Assembly: GCA_947454705.1 (NCBI GenBank)
Contig: CANGKZ010000048.1
Span: 1-36,216 of the forward strand
From: Verrucomicrobiota bacterium
GTDB lineage: Bacteria > Verrucomicrobiota > Verrucomicrobiia > Limisphaerales > UBA9464
Direction of reading: 5' to 3'
DNA: 36,216 nucleotides
The notes beneath the pieces are model-generated. The model was given only the letters and a program-made list of their open reading frames with translations. It did no database searches and was not told the DNA's origin. Below are positions 7,373 through 14,876 of this stretch, in pieces. The stretch's first letter is position 1. The number at the start of each line of letters is the position of its first letter. The translations under genes were made by a program, and so were the position numbers.

Positions 7373-7960
7373 ATGAAGGAACGGCTGGCGATCTTTGCGG
7401 CGGGTGCGGCCATCGTCCTCCTGCTCGGCCTCGGTCTCGGCGGCGGCGTGCTGCTCGGGCGATTGCTGCCGTCGGGCGACAAACCGCGCATCGCCGACAC
7501 CACCGCCGTCATCACCCAGATCCGCGCCCTCTCCCAGCTCGTCACCGTTCAGTACGTGTTCGAGAAGGTCGTCCGGATGGATGACATCCAATGGTACGGC
7601 CAGAACCGTCTGCTCATGATCGCGCACGGCGTGGCCAAGGCGGGAGTCGATCTGCAGCAGCTCAAGCCCGGGGACGTAACCATTCATGGCACCAAGCTGA
7701 GCCTGTCCCTCCCCAAACCGCAGTTGTTCGACGTGTACCTCGACGAGAACAAGACGGAGGTCGTGGAGCGCTCGACCGGTCTGCTGCGGAGCTTTGATCA
7801 GCAAATGGAGCAGGAGGCGCGTCGGCAGGCGGTGGAAGAAATCCGCAAAACCGCGCGGGCCTCCGGAATCCTTCGCGATGCTGCCGAACGAACCCGGCTT
7901 CAGCTGGAACTGCTGGGAAAATCCGCCGGCTTCACCGAAGTCGAAATCAAACTCCGTTAG
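7373..7960 (+). CDS. DUF4230 membrane-anchored protein
   Basis: A 195-residue protein with one N-terminal membrane segment (about residues 5-30, LAIFAAGAAIVLLLGLGLGG) and an extracytoplasmic domain of the DUF4230 type. Typical blocks are ITQIRALSQLVTVQYVFEKVV, LLMIAHGVAKAGVDL, VTIHGTKLSLSLPKPQLFDVYLDENKTEVVERSTGLL and a C-terminal helix rich in Glu, Arg and Ala ending with FTEVEIKLR. The function of the family is unknown. It begins 20 bases after the MIOX terminator and is followed 36 bases after its stop by hairpin element A3. The gene beyond (dprA) is convergent. Confidence 0.8.
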   Translation: MKERLAIFAAGAAIVLLLGLGLGGGVLLGRLLPSGDKPRIADTTAVITQIRALSQLVTVQYVFEKVVRMDDIQWYGQNRLLMIAHGVAKAGVDLQQLKPGDVTIHGTKLSLSLPKPQLFDVYLDENKTEVVERSTGLLRSFDQQMEQEARRQAVEEIRKTARASGILRDAAERTRLQLELLGKSAGFTEVEIKLR

Positions 7961-7996
7961 CGCGAAGCCTGGGCTGGAAAGGGGTCCACGTGCTTT

Positions 7997-8136
7997 GGAG
8001 TGCGGTGGCAGAGCGCAGCGTCGACACCGCTTTCGAAACCGCCCGTCATTTCAAACCGACCGGCCCCATCGCACCGGCCCCAAGAAAGAGGCCCTCTCCA
8101 CACCTCTGCGTCTCTGCGCCTCTGCGGTTCAGTCGC
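7997..8136 (+). repeat. REP-like hairpin family A, long copy A3
   Basis: The 45-base core 7997-8041 differs by one base from the identical cores at 13108 and 13979. Stem: GCGGTG (8002-8007) with CACCGC (8025-8030). The tail carries TTCAAACCGACCGG, AAAGAGGCC and a period-8 array of CTCTGCG (8104, 8112, 8120), the same arrangement as copy A2. It starts 36 bases after a stop codon in the direction of the gene. Confidence 0.8.
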
Positions 8137-8157
8137 TCCGCGAACGAAGGTTCCCCA

Positions 8158-8190
8158 CCTTCGCCTTTCACCTTTTTCCTTTTGCCTTCG
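8158..8190 (+). repeat. Period-7 array, CCTTTNN units
   Basis: CCTT starts at 8158, 8164, 8171, 8178 and 8185; the last four are exactly 7 bases apart (CCTTTCA, CCTTTTT, CCTTTTG, CCTTCGC). It ends just before the dprA stop codon. Confidence 0.55.
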
Positions 8191-8195
8191 CGGGC

Positions 8196-9314
8196 TCACA
8201 CCCGCGCCCGGTCCGCTCGCACGAACCGCTTTCCGGAGAGCTGACGAACCCGCTTTTTCATCTCCAAGCTGAACAGCCCCACGGACACCGTCGCCGCCGG
8301 AAGCCCCGTCGCCTCGATCACTTCCTCCAGCGACAATTCCCCATCCACATCCAGCGCCGCGAGCAGCGTCGCCTCCGATCCAGTGGGCTCCGCCGTCCGC
8401 ACCGGATTCCCCGCACCCGGACGCTCCGGAATCGGGGGAAACAGGTACTCAAACTCGGAGAGAATATCCTCCACCCCCTCGCACAACCGCGCCCCCTTGC
8501 GGATCAAATCGTGACACCCTTTCGACCGCGGGGAATCGATTCTCCCCGGCACCGCATACACCTGGCGTCCGTAGTCGGCCGCGAAATTCGCCGTGATCAT
8601 CGCCCCGCTGGTCGCATTCGCCTCCACCACCAGCGTCCCCATGGTCATCCCGGCGACGATCCGGTTGCGAATCGGGAAGGTCTGCTTGTCCGGAGTTCGA
8701 CCGAATGGAAACTGCGTGATCACGGCTCCCGTGGACGCGATCCGCTCAAACAGGTCCCGATGCTCCGCCGGGAACACGATGTCGATCCCCGAACCCAGCA
8801 CCGCGATCGTGCGCCCCTTCGCGGACATCGCCCCCGCATGCGCGGAGGCATCGATTCCCCGCGCCCCGCCGCTGACCACGGTCACGCCGGCATAGGCGAG
8901 CTGATACGACATCCGGCGCGCCACCTCGATGCCGTAATGCGTCGTCAACCGCGACCCCACCACCGCAATCCCGCCGCGATCCTCCGCCGTCAACGCCCCC
9001 TTCACATACAGCACCACCGGCGGGTCATAGATTTCCTTCAACAACGGAGGATACAACGGATCGGACCCGATCAACACGTGGCACCCCGCCGCTTCAATGC
9101 GCTTCAACTCGCGGTCCAGCGCCCCCACCTCCAGGCCATTGGCAATCGAGTTTGCGGTCTCCGGTCCAATCCCGGGAACCGCCAGCAACCGCTCGCGCCC
9201 TGCCGACAAAATGGCCACCGGGTCCCCATCGAACCGGTCCAGCAACTGTCGAAGACGAACCGGACCGAGGTGATCCAGCATGTTGAGCGCGATGAGGGCC
9301 TCTCGGGAATTCAT
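8196..9314 (-). CDS. dprA: DNA-processing protein DprA
   Basis: A 372-residue DprA, the cytoplasmic protein that binds incoming single-stranded DNA during natural transformation and loads RecA. Order of parts: an N-terminal helix-hairpin-helix region (about 1-70, VPGIGPETANSI), the Rossmann-like core with GSRLTTHYG, VSGGARGIDASAH, FPIRNRIVAG and TSGAMITANFAADYGRQVYAVPG, and a C-terminal winged-helix DprA domain (about 305-365, LSLEEVIEATGLPAATVSVGLFSLEMKKRVRQLSG). Length and order are normal for the family. It is a lone gene convergent with the DUF4230 gene; no other competence gene is in the window. The ATG start gives MNSREALIALNML; no clear Shine-Dalgarno sequence is visible. Confidence 0.95.
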   Translation of the reverse strand: MNSREALIALNMLDHLGPVRLRQLLDRFDGDPVAILSAGRERLLAVPGIGPETANSIANGLEVGALDRELKRIEAAGCHVLIGSDPLYPPLLKEIYDPPVVLYVKGALTAEDRGGIAVVGSRLTTHYGIEVARRMSYQLAYAGVTVVSGGARGIDASAHAGAMSAKGRTIAVLGSGIDIVFPAEHRDLFERIASTGAVITQFPFGRTPDKQTFPIRNRIVAGMTMGTLVVEANATSGAMITANFAADYGRQVYAVPGRIDSPRSKGCHDLIRKGARLCEGVEDILSEFEYLFPPIPERPGAGNPVRTAEPTGSEATLLAALDVDGELSLEEVIEATGLPAATVSVGLFSLEMKKRVRQLSGKRFVRADRARV

Positions 9315-9485
9315 GTGATGAAAGCGCCATCCTGAACCGTTTTTTGCGGCTCCGGCAACTGTGCCTCTTGGTCACAGTCCCCAAAAAAGTCATTCCGGTC
9401 ATTTTGAGACGACGATTTGAAAATCGCTTTGACGTCCCAGTCGCATCGGCGCAGAAAGGGTCGTTCCCCGTTCCAACTCCTGCGT

Positions 9486-12400
9486 ATGAGTTCTCTCAAT
9501 ACCTCCCCATCCCCCTCGCGCTGGCTCCGACTGGCCTCCGGCCTGTTCGCAGCCCTTGCCACCCTGGTTTCCACCGAGGCCAAGGTGCTCGACAACTTCG
9601 ACGACAATGTGAAATCCGATTGGTCGGACTTCACCTTCGTCCCCGGCCTCGGCCTCCCGGTCGAATCCAACGGGCAATTCCGGTTTGAAATCCCCCCGGC
9701 CGGACAATCCCTCTTCACCGCCAGCCAGAAAAAGTCGGAAACCTTCGAACTCAAGGAAGGTCGGACCGTGGAGTTCCGGGCTGATGTCATTCAGACCGGC
9801 GGCAAGGATTCCTTTGCCGTCCTAGCTTTTATCCCGACCGCCAACTCCGCCGGCACGCTCTCCGGCTACGGATTCGCCAAGTCCACCACCGACATCCTCA
9901 TCACCAAGGGCATCAACAAGTACTTCGTCGCCGACAGCTGGCCCGCCGACGGAAAGAACGAAAACATCACCCTCTCCCTCACGCTCACCGTCCGGAACGG
10001 CAACGTGGAGATCACCGTCCGCATCCTCGACAAGGATGCCGCCAACAAGGTGATTTATGAGAAGACCGTCATCGATACCCCGGCCGCCGATGTCTTCGCC
10101 TCCGGCACCGATGATCCCGCCAAGCCGTTTATCACCACTGGATATTACACCCTCTACTGCTACGAGGACTTCTCCGCCGCCGCGCCGGAAAATCCCTACA
10201 AGGTGTATTACGACAACGCCGAGACCTTCGTGACCGACACCTCGGTGCTCGACGACTTCAACGACAATGTGAAGTCCGACTGGTCCGACTTCACCTTCGT
10301 CCCGGGTCTTGGACTTCCCGTCGAATCCAACGGTCAATTCCGCTTTGAGATTCCTCCCGCCGGACAATCCCTCTTCACCGCCGGGCAAAAGAAATCCCGC
10401 ACCTTCGAACTCACCGAAGGCAACCGCGTGGAATTCAAGGCCGACGTCATCCAGACTGGCGGCAAGGACTCCTTCGCCGTCCTCGCCTTCATCCCCACCG
10501 CCAATTCTCCGGGAACTCTGGCCGGCTACGGATTCGCCAAGTCCACCACCGACATCCTCATCACCAAGGGCATCAACAAGTATTTCGTCGCCGACAGTTG
10601 GCCCGCAGATGGGAAGAACGAAAACATCACCCTCTCCCTCACTCTCACCGTTCGGAACGGCAACGTGGAGATTACCGTCCGGGTCCTCGACAAGGACGCC
10701 AACGACAAGGTGATTTACAGCAAAACGGTCATCGACACCCCTGCCGCTGACGTCTTCGCCTCCGGCACCGATGATCCCGCGAAGCCCTACATCACCAGCG
10801 GATACTACACCCTGTACTGCTATGAAGATTTCTCGGCCGCCGCGCCTGAGAATCCGTACAAGGTCTATTACGACAACGCGGTCGTCTCCGCTCCGCCGGT
10901 CACCGCCAACACCGCCCCCATCATCACCATCACCGCTCCCGATGAAGCCGCGAACTTCCTGAGTGCCACCACCCAGGTTGCGCTCAAGGTCACCGACGAC
11001 AAGGCCATCGGCGACGACGCCATCGCCGTCGTGCTGAATGGGACCCGCTACACCAAGAGCAACGGCCTCACCCTCGGAGGCTCCGGCACCAGCCGCACCG
11101 CCACCCTTGGCGGACTCAAGGCCGACCAGGACTACACCGCCTCGGTCATCGTCACCGACAGCGACGGGGCCTCTAGCACCAACAGCGTCCACTTCGACAC
11201 CTTCACCAGCGCGGCCATCGTGATCGAAGCTGAGGACTACAACTACGGCGGCGGAAGCTTCTTCGACAACCCGAAGGTCTCCCAGGAAGGCGCCGGCGGT
11301 GCCAACTCCTTCGGCCAGCTCGCAGGCATTCAGGATGTGGATTTCAACGAAACCCGCACCAGCCCGAACGGCGGCGACACGATGTACCGCTCCGAAGATC
11401 CGATCCGCATGCAGCACTCCCTCGACGCCCGGCGCGCCAAGTACACCGCAGCCGGCGGACCCGACGCAGGCGTGTTCGACTACGACGTGGGCGATCTCGC
11501 CACCGGCGAATGGATGAACTACACCCGCACCATTCCGGCCGGATCGTATGAAGTCTATCTGCGCGAATCCGTCGCCAATCTCGAAACCGGCGACAGCGTG
11601 CTGGAAAAGGTCACAGGCGATCGCACTCAGCCCAACCAGTCCGTCCAGCTCCTCGGCACCTTCCTCGGAAAAAAGACCGGGTTCCAATATCGGAACTTCC
11701 CGCTCACCGATGGCGCCGGCACGGCCAAGACCATCCTTCGTCTGAACGGCGTCACCACGCTGCGTCTCCGCCACCTCACCGCCGACCTCCGCGATGCCGG
11801 ACGTTACTTGAACTACCTCGTGCTGCTCCCGGTCGCCGACACCGGCATCCAGCGCGCCGCAGTCACTTCGATCGTCCCCGCACCGGGCAGCACGCTCGAC
11901 ACGGTGGCGCCTGAGATCAACGTCGCCATCCAGAACAAGGACACCACGGTGGTCACCAGCACCGTCACCCTTTCGGTGAACGGCACCGCAGTCACTCCGC
12001 AGGTCTCCAGCACGACGGACGGCGCGAATGTGCGCTACGTGTTCACCAGCCTGCCCGCCAGCGGCGCAGCGAACTCCGCGGTGCTCGTCTATCGCGACAA
12101 CCTCGGGGTGAGCCAGACCAACCAGTGGACCTTTACCATCACCTACCGGGGACTCGATCCCGCCACGCGCGTCGCCGGCACCGGCAAGGACCGCGGGTTC
12201 AAGATCCGCGCCACCCAGGCTACCGAAGTGGGTGAAAACTCCCTCGACCGCGCCGAGCAACAACTCGCGCCCGGATCGAGCATCGCCAAACTGTTCGACA
12301 CCACCGCCACCGGCAGCCTGATCAACTTCTCCAAGAATGCGCTCGATGGTGGAACCGATGGCTACTTCGACGGCGACCTACCCTTCCCGGGTCAGACCTC

Positions 12401-12941
12401 CGACACCGGCGCGGACAACATCGCCATGGAAATCACCGGCGCGCTCGATCTGCCTGCAGGCATCGTCCGCTTCGGGGTCCTGAGTGACGACGGCTACAAG
12501 CTCGCCTTCGGCTCCGCGCCGGGCGCGAGCACCACGCCGCTCGTGTTCCACAACGGCGGACCTGCCAATGAGACCAACAGCATCGTGGTTCCCGCGGCCG
12601 GTCTCTATCCGTACCGGTTCGTGTGGTACAACCGCACCGGCGGCGCGCACCTGGAGTGGTTCACCGTCAGCGCCAGCGGCGACGCGGCGAAGCTGGTGAA
12701 CAGCACCGGTGGCATTCCGTCCTACATCACCTTCAACGCCGCAGCGTTGACCGCGGAATCGGCGGACACCGTCAACGGCACCTATACCACTGAAGCCGGC
12801 GCAACGGTGAACAGCGGAGCCAAGACCGTGACCCTCACCCGGGGTGCCGGATCGAAGTTCTATCGTCTGCGCAGCGACACCGTGGTCCGGATCAAGTCGA
12901 TCCAGCTCACCGCCACAACGGTCGTCCTGAGCTACGAGTAA
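9486..12941 (+). CDS. Large secreted multidomain protein with tandem 220-residue duplication
   Basis: A 1151-residue secreted protein without enzyme motifs that I recognise. A signal peptide occupies residues 1-32 (LRLASGLFAALATLVSTEA). Residues 34-253 and about 254-465 are near-identical repeats, each starting VLDxFxDNVKSDWSDFTFVPG and ending NPYKVYYDNA, and each looking like a beta-rich LamG/concanavalin-type or carbohydrate-binding module. An Ig-like/cadherin-like domain follows (about 475-570), then a region opening VIEAEDYNYGGG near 579 that resembles carbohydrate-binding modules of the CBM6 class, another Ig-like part (about 790-890), and a PA14-like domain near 960-1075 (LSDDGYKLAFG). 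No PEP-CTERM motif or membrane anchor is seen, so it is probably released or held by another route. Likely role: adhesion or polysaccharide binding (inference). ATG 9486 starts the signal peptide; an in-frame TTG at 9417 is rejected. Confidence 0.8.
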   Translation: MSSLNTSPSPSRWLRLASGLFAALATLVSTEAKVLDNFDDNVKSDWSDFTFVPGLGLPVESNGQFRFEIPPAGQSLFTASQKKSETFELKEGRTVEFRADVIQTGGKDSFAVLAFIPTANSAGTLSGYGFAKSTTDILITKGINKYFVADSWPADGKNENITLSLTLTVRNGNVEITVRILDKDAANKVIYEKTVIDTPAADVFASGTDDPAKPFITTGYYTLYCYEDFSAAAPENPYKVYYDNAETFVTDTSVLDDFNDNVKSDWSDFTFVPGLGLPVESNGQFRFEIPPAGQSLFTAGQKKSRTFELTEGNRVEFKADVIQTGGKDSFAVLAFIPTANSPGTLAGYGFAKSTTDILITKGINKYFVADSWPADGKNENITLSLTLTVRNGNVEITVRVLDKDANDKVIYSKTVIDTPAADVFASGTDDPAKPYITSGYYTLYCYEDFSAAAPENPYKVYYDNAVVSAPPVTANTAPIITITAPDEAANFLSATTQVALKVTDDKAIGDDAIAVVLNGTRYTKSNGLTLGGSGTSRTATLGGLKADQDYTASVIVTDSDGASSTNSVHFDTFTSAAIVIEAEDYNYGGGSFFDNPKVSQEGAGGANSFGQLAGIQDVDFNETRTSPNGGDTMYRSEDPIRMQHSLDARRAKYTAAGGPDAGVFDYDVGDLATGEWMNYTRTIPAGSYEVYLRESVANLETGDSVLEKVTGDRTQPNQSVQLLGTFLGKKTGFQYRNFPLTDGAGTAKTILRLNGVTTLRLRHLTADLRDAGRYLNYLVLLPVADTGIQRAAVTSIVPAPGSTLDTVAPEINVAIQNKDTTVVTSTVTLSVNGTAVTPQVSSTTDGANVRYVFTSLPASGAANSAVLVYRDNLGVSQTNQWTFTITYRGLDPATRVAGTGKDRGFKIRATQATEVGENSLDRAEQQLAPGSSIAKLFDTTATGSLINFSKNALDGGTDGYFDGDLPFPGQTSDTGADNIAMEITGALDLPAGIVRFGVLSDDGYKLAFGSAPGASTTPLVFHNGGPANETNSIVVPAAGLYPYRFVWYNRTGGAHLEWFTVSASGDAAKLVNSTGGIPSYITFNAAALTAESADTVNGTYTTEAGATVNSGAKTVTLTRGAGSKFYRLRSDTVVRIKSIQLTATTVVLSYE
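9585..10880 (+). repeat. Tandem 660-bp intragenic duplication
   Basis: Unit 1 runs 9585-10244 and unit 2 runs 10245-10880 with the same 660-base offset throughout and no indel that I can see. The protein copies differ at only a few positions, while many wobble bases differ (for example CCGGCC versus CCCGCC-type changes), so the duplication is not brand new and the protein sequence appears conserved in both units. Confidence 0.9.
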
Positions 12942-12966
12942 TCCTCGCAGGAGCAAACCCCTACTC

Positions 12967-13001
12967 AACGGCGGCCCGGCAACGGGCCGCCGTTTTCTTT
13001 T
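12967..13001 (+). terminator. Strong rho-independent terminator
   Basis: AACGGCGGCCCG (12967-12978) pairs perfectly with CGGGCCGCCGTT (12983-12994) around a GCAA tetraloop, followed by TTCTTTT. It begins 25 bases after the stop of the large secreted-protein gene. Confidence 0.92.
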
Positions 13002-13107
13002 AACCCGGGCCTTCTCCCGGGATTCATTGAACACCGAGGAGCCAAACGAAACTAAAACCCCAGCTCCCTCGAACAAAACCTCGCCCAGTACGGAGCGCTT
13101 TATTTTT

Positions 13108-13152
13108 GGAGTGCGGTGGCAGAGCGCAGCGCCGACACCGCTTTCGAAACCG
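13108..13152 (+). repeat. REP-like hairpin family A, copy A4
   Basis: A 45-base core identical to the one at 13979-14023 and one base different from 7997-8041. Stem: GCGGTG (13113-13118) with CACCGC (13136-13141), 17-base loop. It lies downstream of the terminator of the preceding plus-strand gene, in the direction of that gene. Confidence 0.8.
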
Positions 13153-13281
13153 AGCACAGATCAAGATCGACCGTCCAATCATGCCACTGCGGCAACACCA
13201 TTGCGCGTGGTGATCCTCGTCCCTCCGCACTCCGGTGAATCATGTCTCGCAATCGGATCGCGCACCGTCGAATCGCTCCCT

Positions 13282-13929
13282 ATGAACCCGCAATCTTCGG
13301 CCCCGGTTGCCGCCTCCGTACCGCACGCTGCGGAACCCGGAGTCTTCAATCTCCAACTAAAGGCCCTCTCTCTGCTGTTCGTTTTTCTCGTGCTCCCCAC
13401 ATTCCTCGCTGTGACCTGGTTCAATCACATGAAGCGGGTGCATCAGCACTGCATCAAAGCGACCGGAATTGCTTTTCGTCAGTACGCTGAGGAGCACAAC
13501 GGAAAACTGCCGTATCATACCAACGGTTTCGGCGATGCCCTTCTCCTGTTGGTCTCGGACCAGTACCTCTCGGAAGTCCGATACCTCTGCGGGCCAAATG
13601 ACCAGGGTGAAGAACTCCAAACTGCGTTGCACAGCGGAACCGATGTCCCCGAATCCGCCTGCAGCAGAGTTTACGTTCAGGGACTCGACCAAACAAACGA
13701 CTCGGCGATTTGCATTCTCTTTGATCGAAGGTCGGTGCGAGGAGGCGACCATCGAAACGGGTTCGGCCCGAAGCTCCGTGAGGTCTGCCTGCTTGATGGC
13801 AGTATGCAAACCATCCCAGACGACCGATGGCCCGAGTTTGTGCGCAAGCAGATTGAACTGCTCGTTGTAGCCGGCATCGACGCCAAGACGGCCCATGCCC
13901 TCTACGCCGAGAGCGGAACCAACAAGTGA
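13282..13929 (+). CDS. Small membrane protein of unknown function, pseudopilin-like pattern
   Basis: A 215-residue protein with one hydrophobic segment near residues 33-50 (LSLLFVFLVLPTFLAVTWF). After it comes CIKATGIAFRQYAEEHNGKLPY, a pattern seen in Verrucomicrobiota/Planctomycetota type II pseudopilin-like proteins (normally NLKQIGLALRMYAxDHNGxxP). Near the end LREVCLLDGSMQTIPDDRWPEF recalls the terminal DG motif of the same group. There is no prepilin peptidase site (GFTLxE), so this is either a divergent relative or an unrelated membrane protein. The gene is bracketed by two identical 45-base hairpin cores (13108 and 13979) in direct orientation. ATG 13282 is the first start outside the repeat; no Shine-Dalgarno sequence is visible. 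Confidence 0.6.
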   Translation: MNPQSSAPVAASVPHAAEPGVFNLQLKALSLLFVFLVLPTFLAVTWFNHMKRVHQHCIKATGIAFRQYAEEHNGKLPYHTNGFGDALLLLVSDQYLSEVRYLCGPNDQGEELQTALHSGTDVPESACSRVYVQGLDQTNDSAICILFDRRSVRGGDHRNGFGPKLREVCLLDGSMQTIPDDRWPEFVRKQIELLVVAGIDAKTAHALYAESGTNK

Positions 13930-13978
13930 ACCACTCCAACAATTCCACGACTGTTTCCCGCGGTACGTTTCATTTTTT

Positions 13979-14023
13979 GGAGTGCGGTGGCAGAGCGCAG
14001 CGCCGACACCGCTTTCGAAACCG
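13979..14023 (+). repeat. REP-like hairpin family A, copy A5
   Basis: Core identical over 45 bases to 13108-13152. Stem: GCGGTG (13984-13989) with CACCGC (14007-14012). Begins 49 bases after the stop codon of the preceding gene, in the same direction. Confidence 0.8.
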
Positions 14024-14093
14024 GCTGAAGCACCGGACCGACCGGCCACCAAGCTCACTGGCACAAGCGCAAACTCCGCACCTGTTCAACGCA

Positions 14094-14143
14094 TCGACCT
14101 GAAAACCGCAGTTGAAGGGTTTGAAGTTTGAAGCGTCGCGAGG
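14094..14143 (+). repeat. Dispersed element C, copy
   Basis: CGACCTGAAAACCGCAGTTG opens the copy, followed by TTGAAG-type units and GCGTCGCGAGGG. It aligns with 14359-14414 (shared AAAAC[C/G]GCAGTTGAAG and CGCGAGGG) and with the short copy at 355-388. Confidence 0.6.
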
Positions 14144-14212
14144 GATGGCTCATGTAAAACGCTCGGGCACGGAGTCACACGAAAGGATGGTCGAATGCGC
14201 TTCATGCATCCT

Positions 14213-14316
14213 AAAGCGCCAGAGGACTGGCGCACTCCACGACGCTGTCGCGACTCCACTCCCCGTTTGTGGAAATCCGCCAGGTCTTGGACTGCGGTAG
14301 TCCTCTACCGCTTTTG
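14213..14316. repeat. Inverted pair of hairpins with complementary loops
   Basis: Hairpin 1 (minus orientation, 14213-14238): GCGCCAG 14216-14222 pairs with CTGGCGC 14227-14233, loop AGGA. Hairpin 2 (plus orientation, 14289-14316): GCGGTAG 14294-14300 pairs with CTACCGC 14305-14311, loop TCCT. Read in the same orientation they share flanks (GGAsTGCG before, CGCTTT after) and the loop, while the stems differ by paired changes. The 8 bases AGAGGACT of hairpin 1 are exactly complementary to AGTCCTCT of hairpin 2. The flanks match the larger family A elements. Confidence 0.75.
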
Positions 14317-14358
14317 ACGACACCACTGCCGCCTGGACTGACTCCCACCTTCAACACC

Positions 14359-14414
14359 TCGATCTAAAAACGGCAGTTGAAGCATTGAAGGGGAATTCGA
14401 CGCTGCCGCGAGGG
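14359..14414 (+). repeat. Dispersed element C, copy
   Basis: CGATCTAAAAACGGCAGTTG, then AAGCATTGAAGGGGAATTCG and CGCGAGGG. Direct repeat of 14094-14143. The TTGAAGGGGAA segment also matches 374-384. Confidence 0.6.
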
Positions 14415-14592
14415 CTTTTCTTATTCGTTCGGAGTCCCGTCTTCAGACGGTTCGGGGAGTCGCGTCTCGAGACATGCAGTTGGTTGATTTTCAACCTTTC
14501 GATGGCCCCGCGTCCAACAGCAGAGCCTCGTAAACGCGGTACTCCAAACGTGTGAGGAACCCCGTCGCCTAAATCCGGCGGTTGAGAGAGAA

Positions 14593-14706
14593 AACAACCG
14601 CACGGCGGAGGCCATTCAGACTCACCCAGCAACTGAATAAATCGGAGACGCATCCAACGATTTATCTTCGTCTCCATCCGCGTTCATCTGCGTCCATTTG
14701 CGGTTC
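14593..14706 (+). repeat. Dispersed element B, copy 2
   Basis: Aligns with the minus strand of 187-328. Shared blocks are ACAACCGCA/TCAACCGCA, CGGAGGCCATT, TCACCCAGCA, the CGATTTATC/CGACTTATC segment and a terminal period-10 array with CAT at 14675, 14685 and 14695. The left part of copy 1 (one of its period-10 arms) is missing here, which suggests an internal deletion or array contraction. Confidence 0.7.
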
Positions 14707-14724
14707 GACCTGCCGATTTTTAAG

Positions 14725-14786
14725 TTCAACGTTTCAACCCCTCCAACCCCCGCATCCCAAATCCGTGAAAATCCGTGCAATCCGTG
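14725..14786 (+). repeat. Two micro-arrays: TTCAAC and ATCCGTG
   Basis: TTCAAC at 14725 and 14733 and TCCAAC at 14742 (steps of 8 and 9). Then ATCCGTG at 14761, 14771 and 14780 (steps of 10 and 9). The first repeats the unit at 17699-17728. Confidence 0.5.
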
Positions 14787-14863
14787 TCTCAAAAGCAGCT
14801 GGAAATCCGGCACCCCACAACACAGAATTCAACGCAGGACAGAGGCCCCATTCCACTCACCCC

Positions 14864-14870
14864 AAGGAGA
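14864..14870 (+). promoter_or_regulatory. Shine-Dalgarno AAGGAGA of the VOC gene
   Basis: AAGGAGA lies 6 bases before the ATG at 14877. It fixes the start of that gene against the longer open frame. It is one of the few strong Shine-Dalgarno sequences in the window. Confidence 0.85.
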
Positions 14871-14876
14871 CATCGA

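Larger units (their letters stand above)
12942..13281. other. Intergenic stretch with terminator and hairpin element
   Basis: No gene. It contains the terminator at 12967-13001 and hairpin copy A4 at 13108-13152. The frame upstream of the next gene stays open through this DNA from 13027, but that frame runs across the repeat and lacks a believable N terminus. Confidence 0.6.
13930..14876. other. 947-base gene-free stretch made of dispersed repeats
   Basis: No gene is supported. It contains, in order, hairpin copy A5, an element C copy, an inverted pair of small hairpins (14213-14316), a second element C copy, a short hairpin (CCGTC 14437-14441 with GACGG 14446-14450), a perfect palindrome GTCTCGAGAC (14464-14473), element B copy 2, and TTCAAC and ATCCGTG micro-arrays. 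Short open frames here are fragments of repeats. The stretch appears to be a hot spot where intergenic elements have accumulated. Confidence 0.7.

Noticed and set aside
7794-9335. 513-codon open frame on the plus strand
   Set aside because: It begins inside the DUF4230 gene, crosses hairpin element A3 and then runs antisense to dprA. Arg/His-rich with no motif.
9822-12263. 813-codon open frame on the minus strand
   Set aside because: Antisense to the large secreted-protein gene. It repeats its own sequence only because the sense gene has a tandem duplication; no start signal or motif is seen.
13027-13281. 85-codon N-terminal extension of the small membrane protein
   Set aside because: It is made from hairpin repeat A4 and intergenic DNA; similar peptides appear wherever the repeat is translated.
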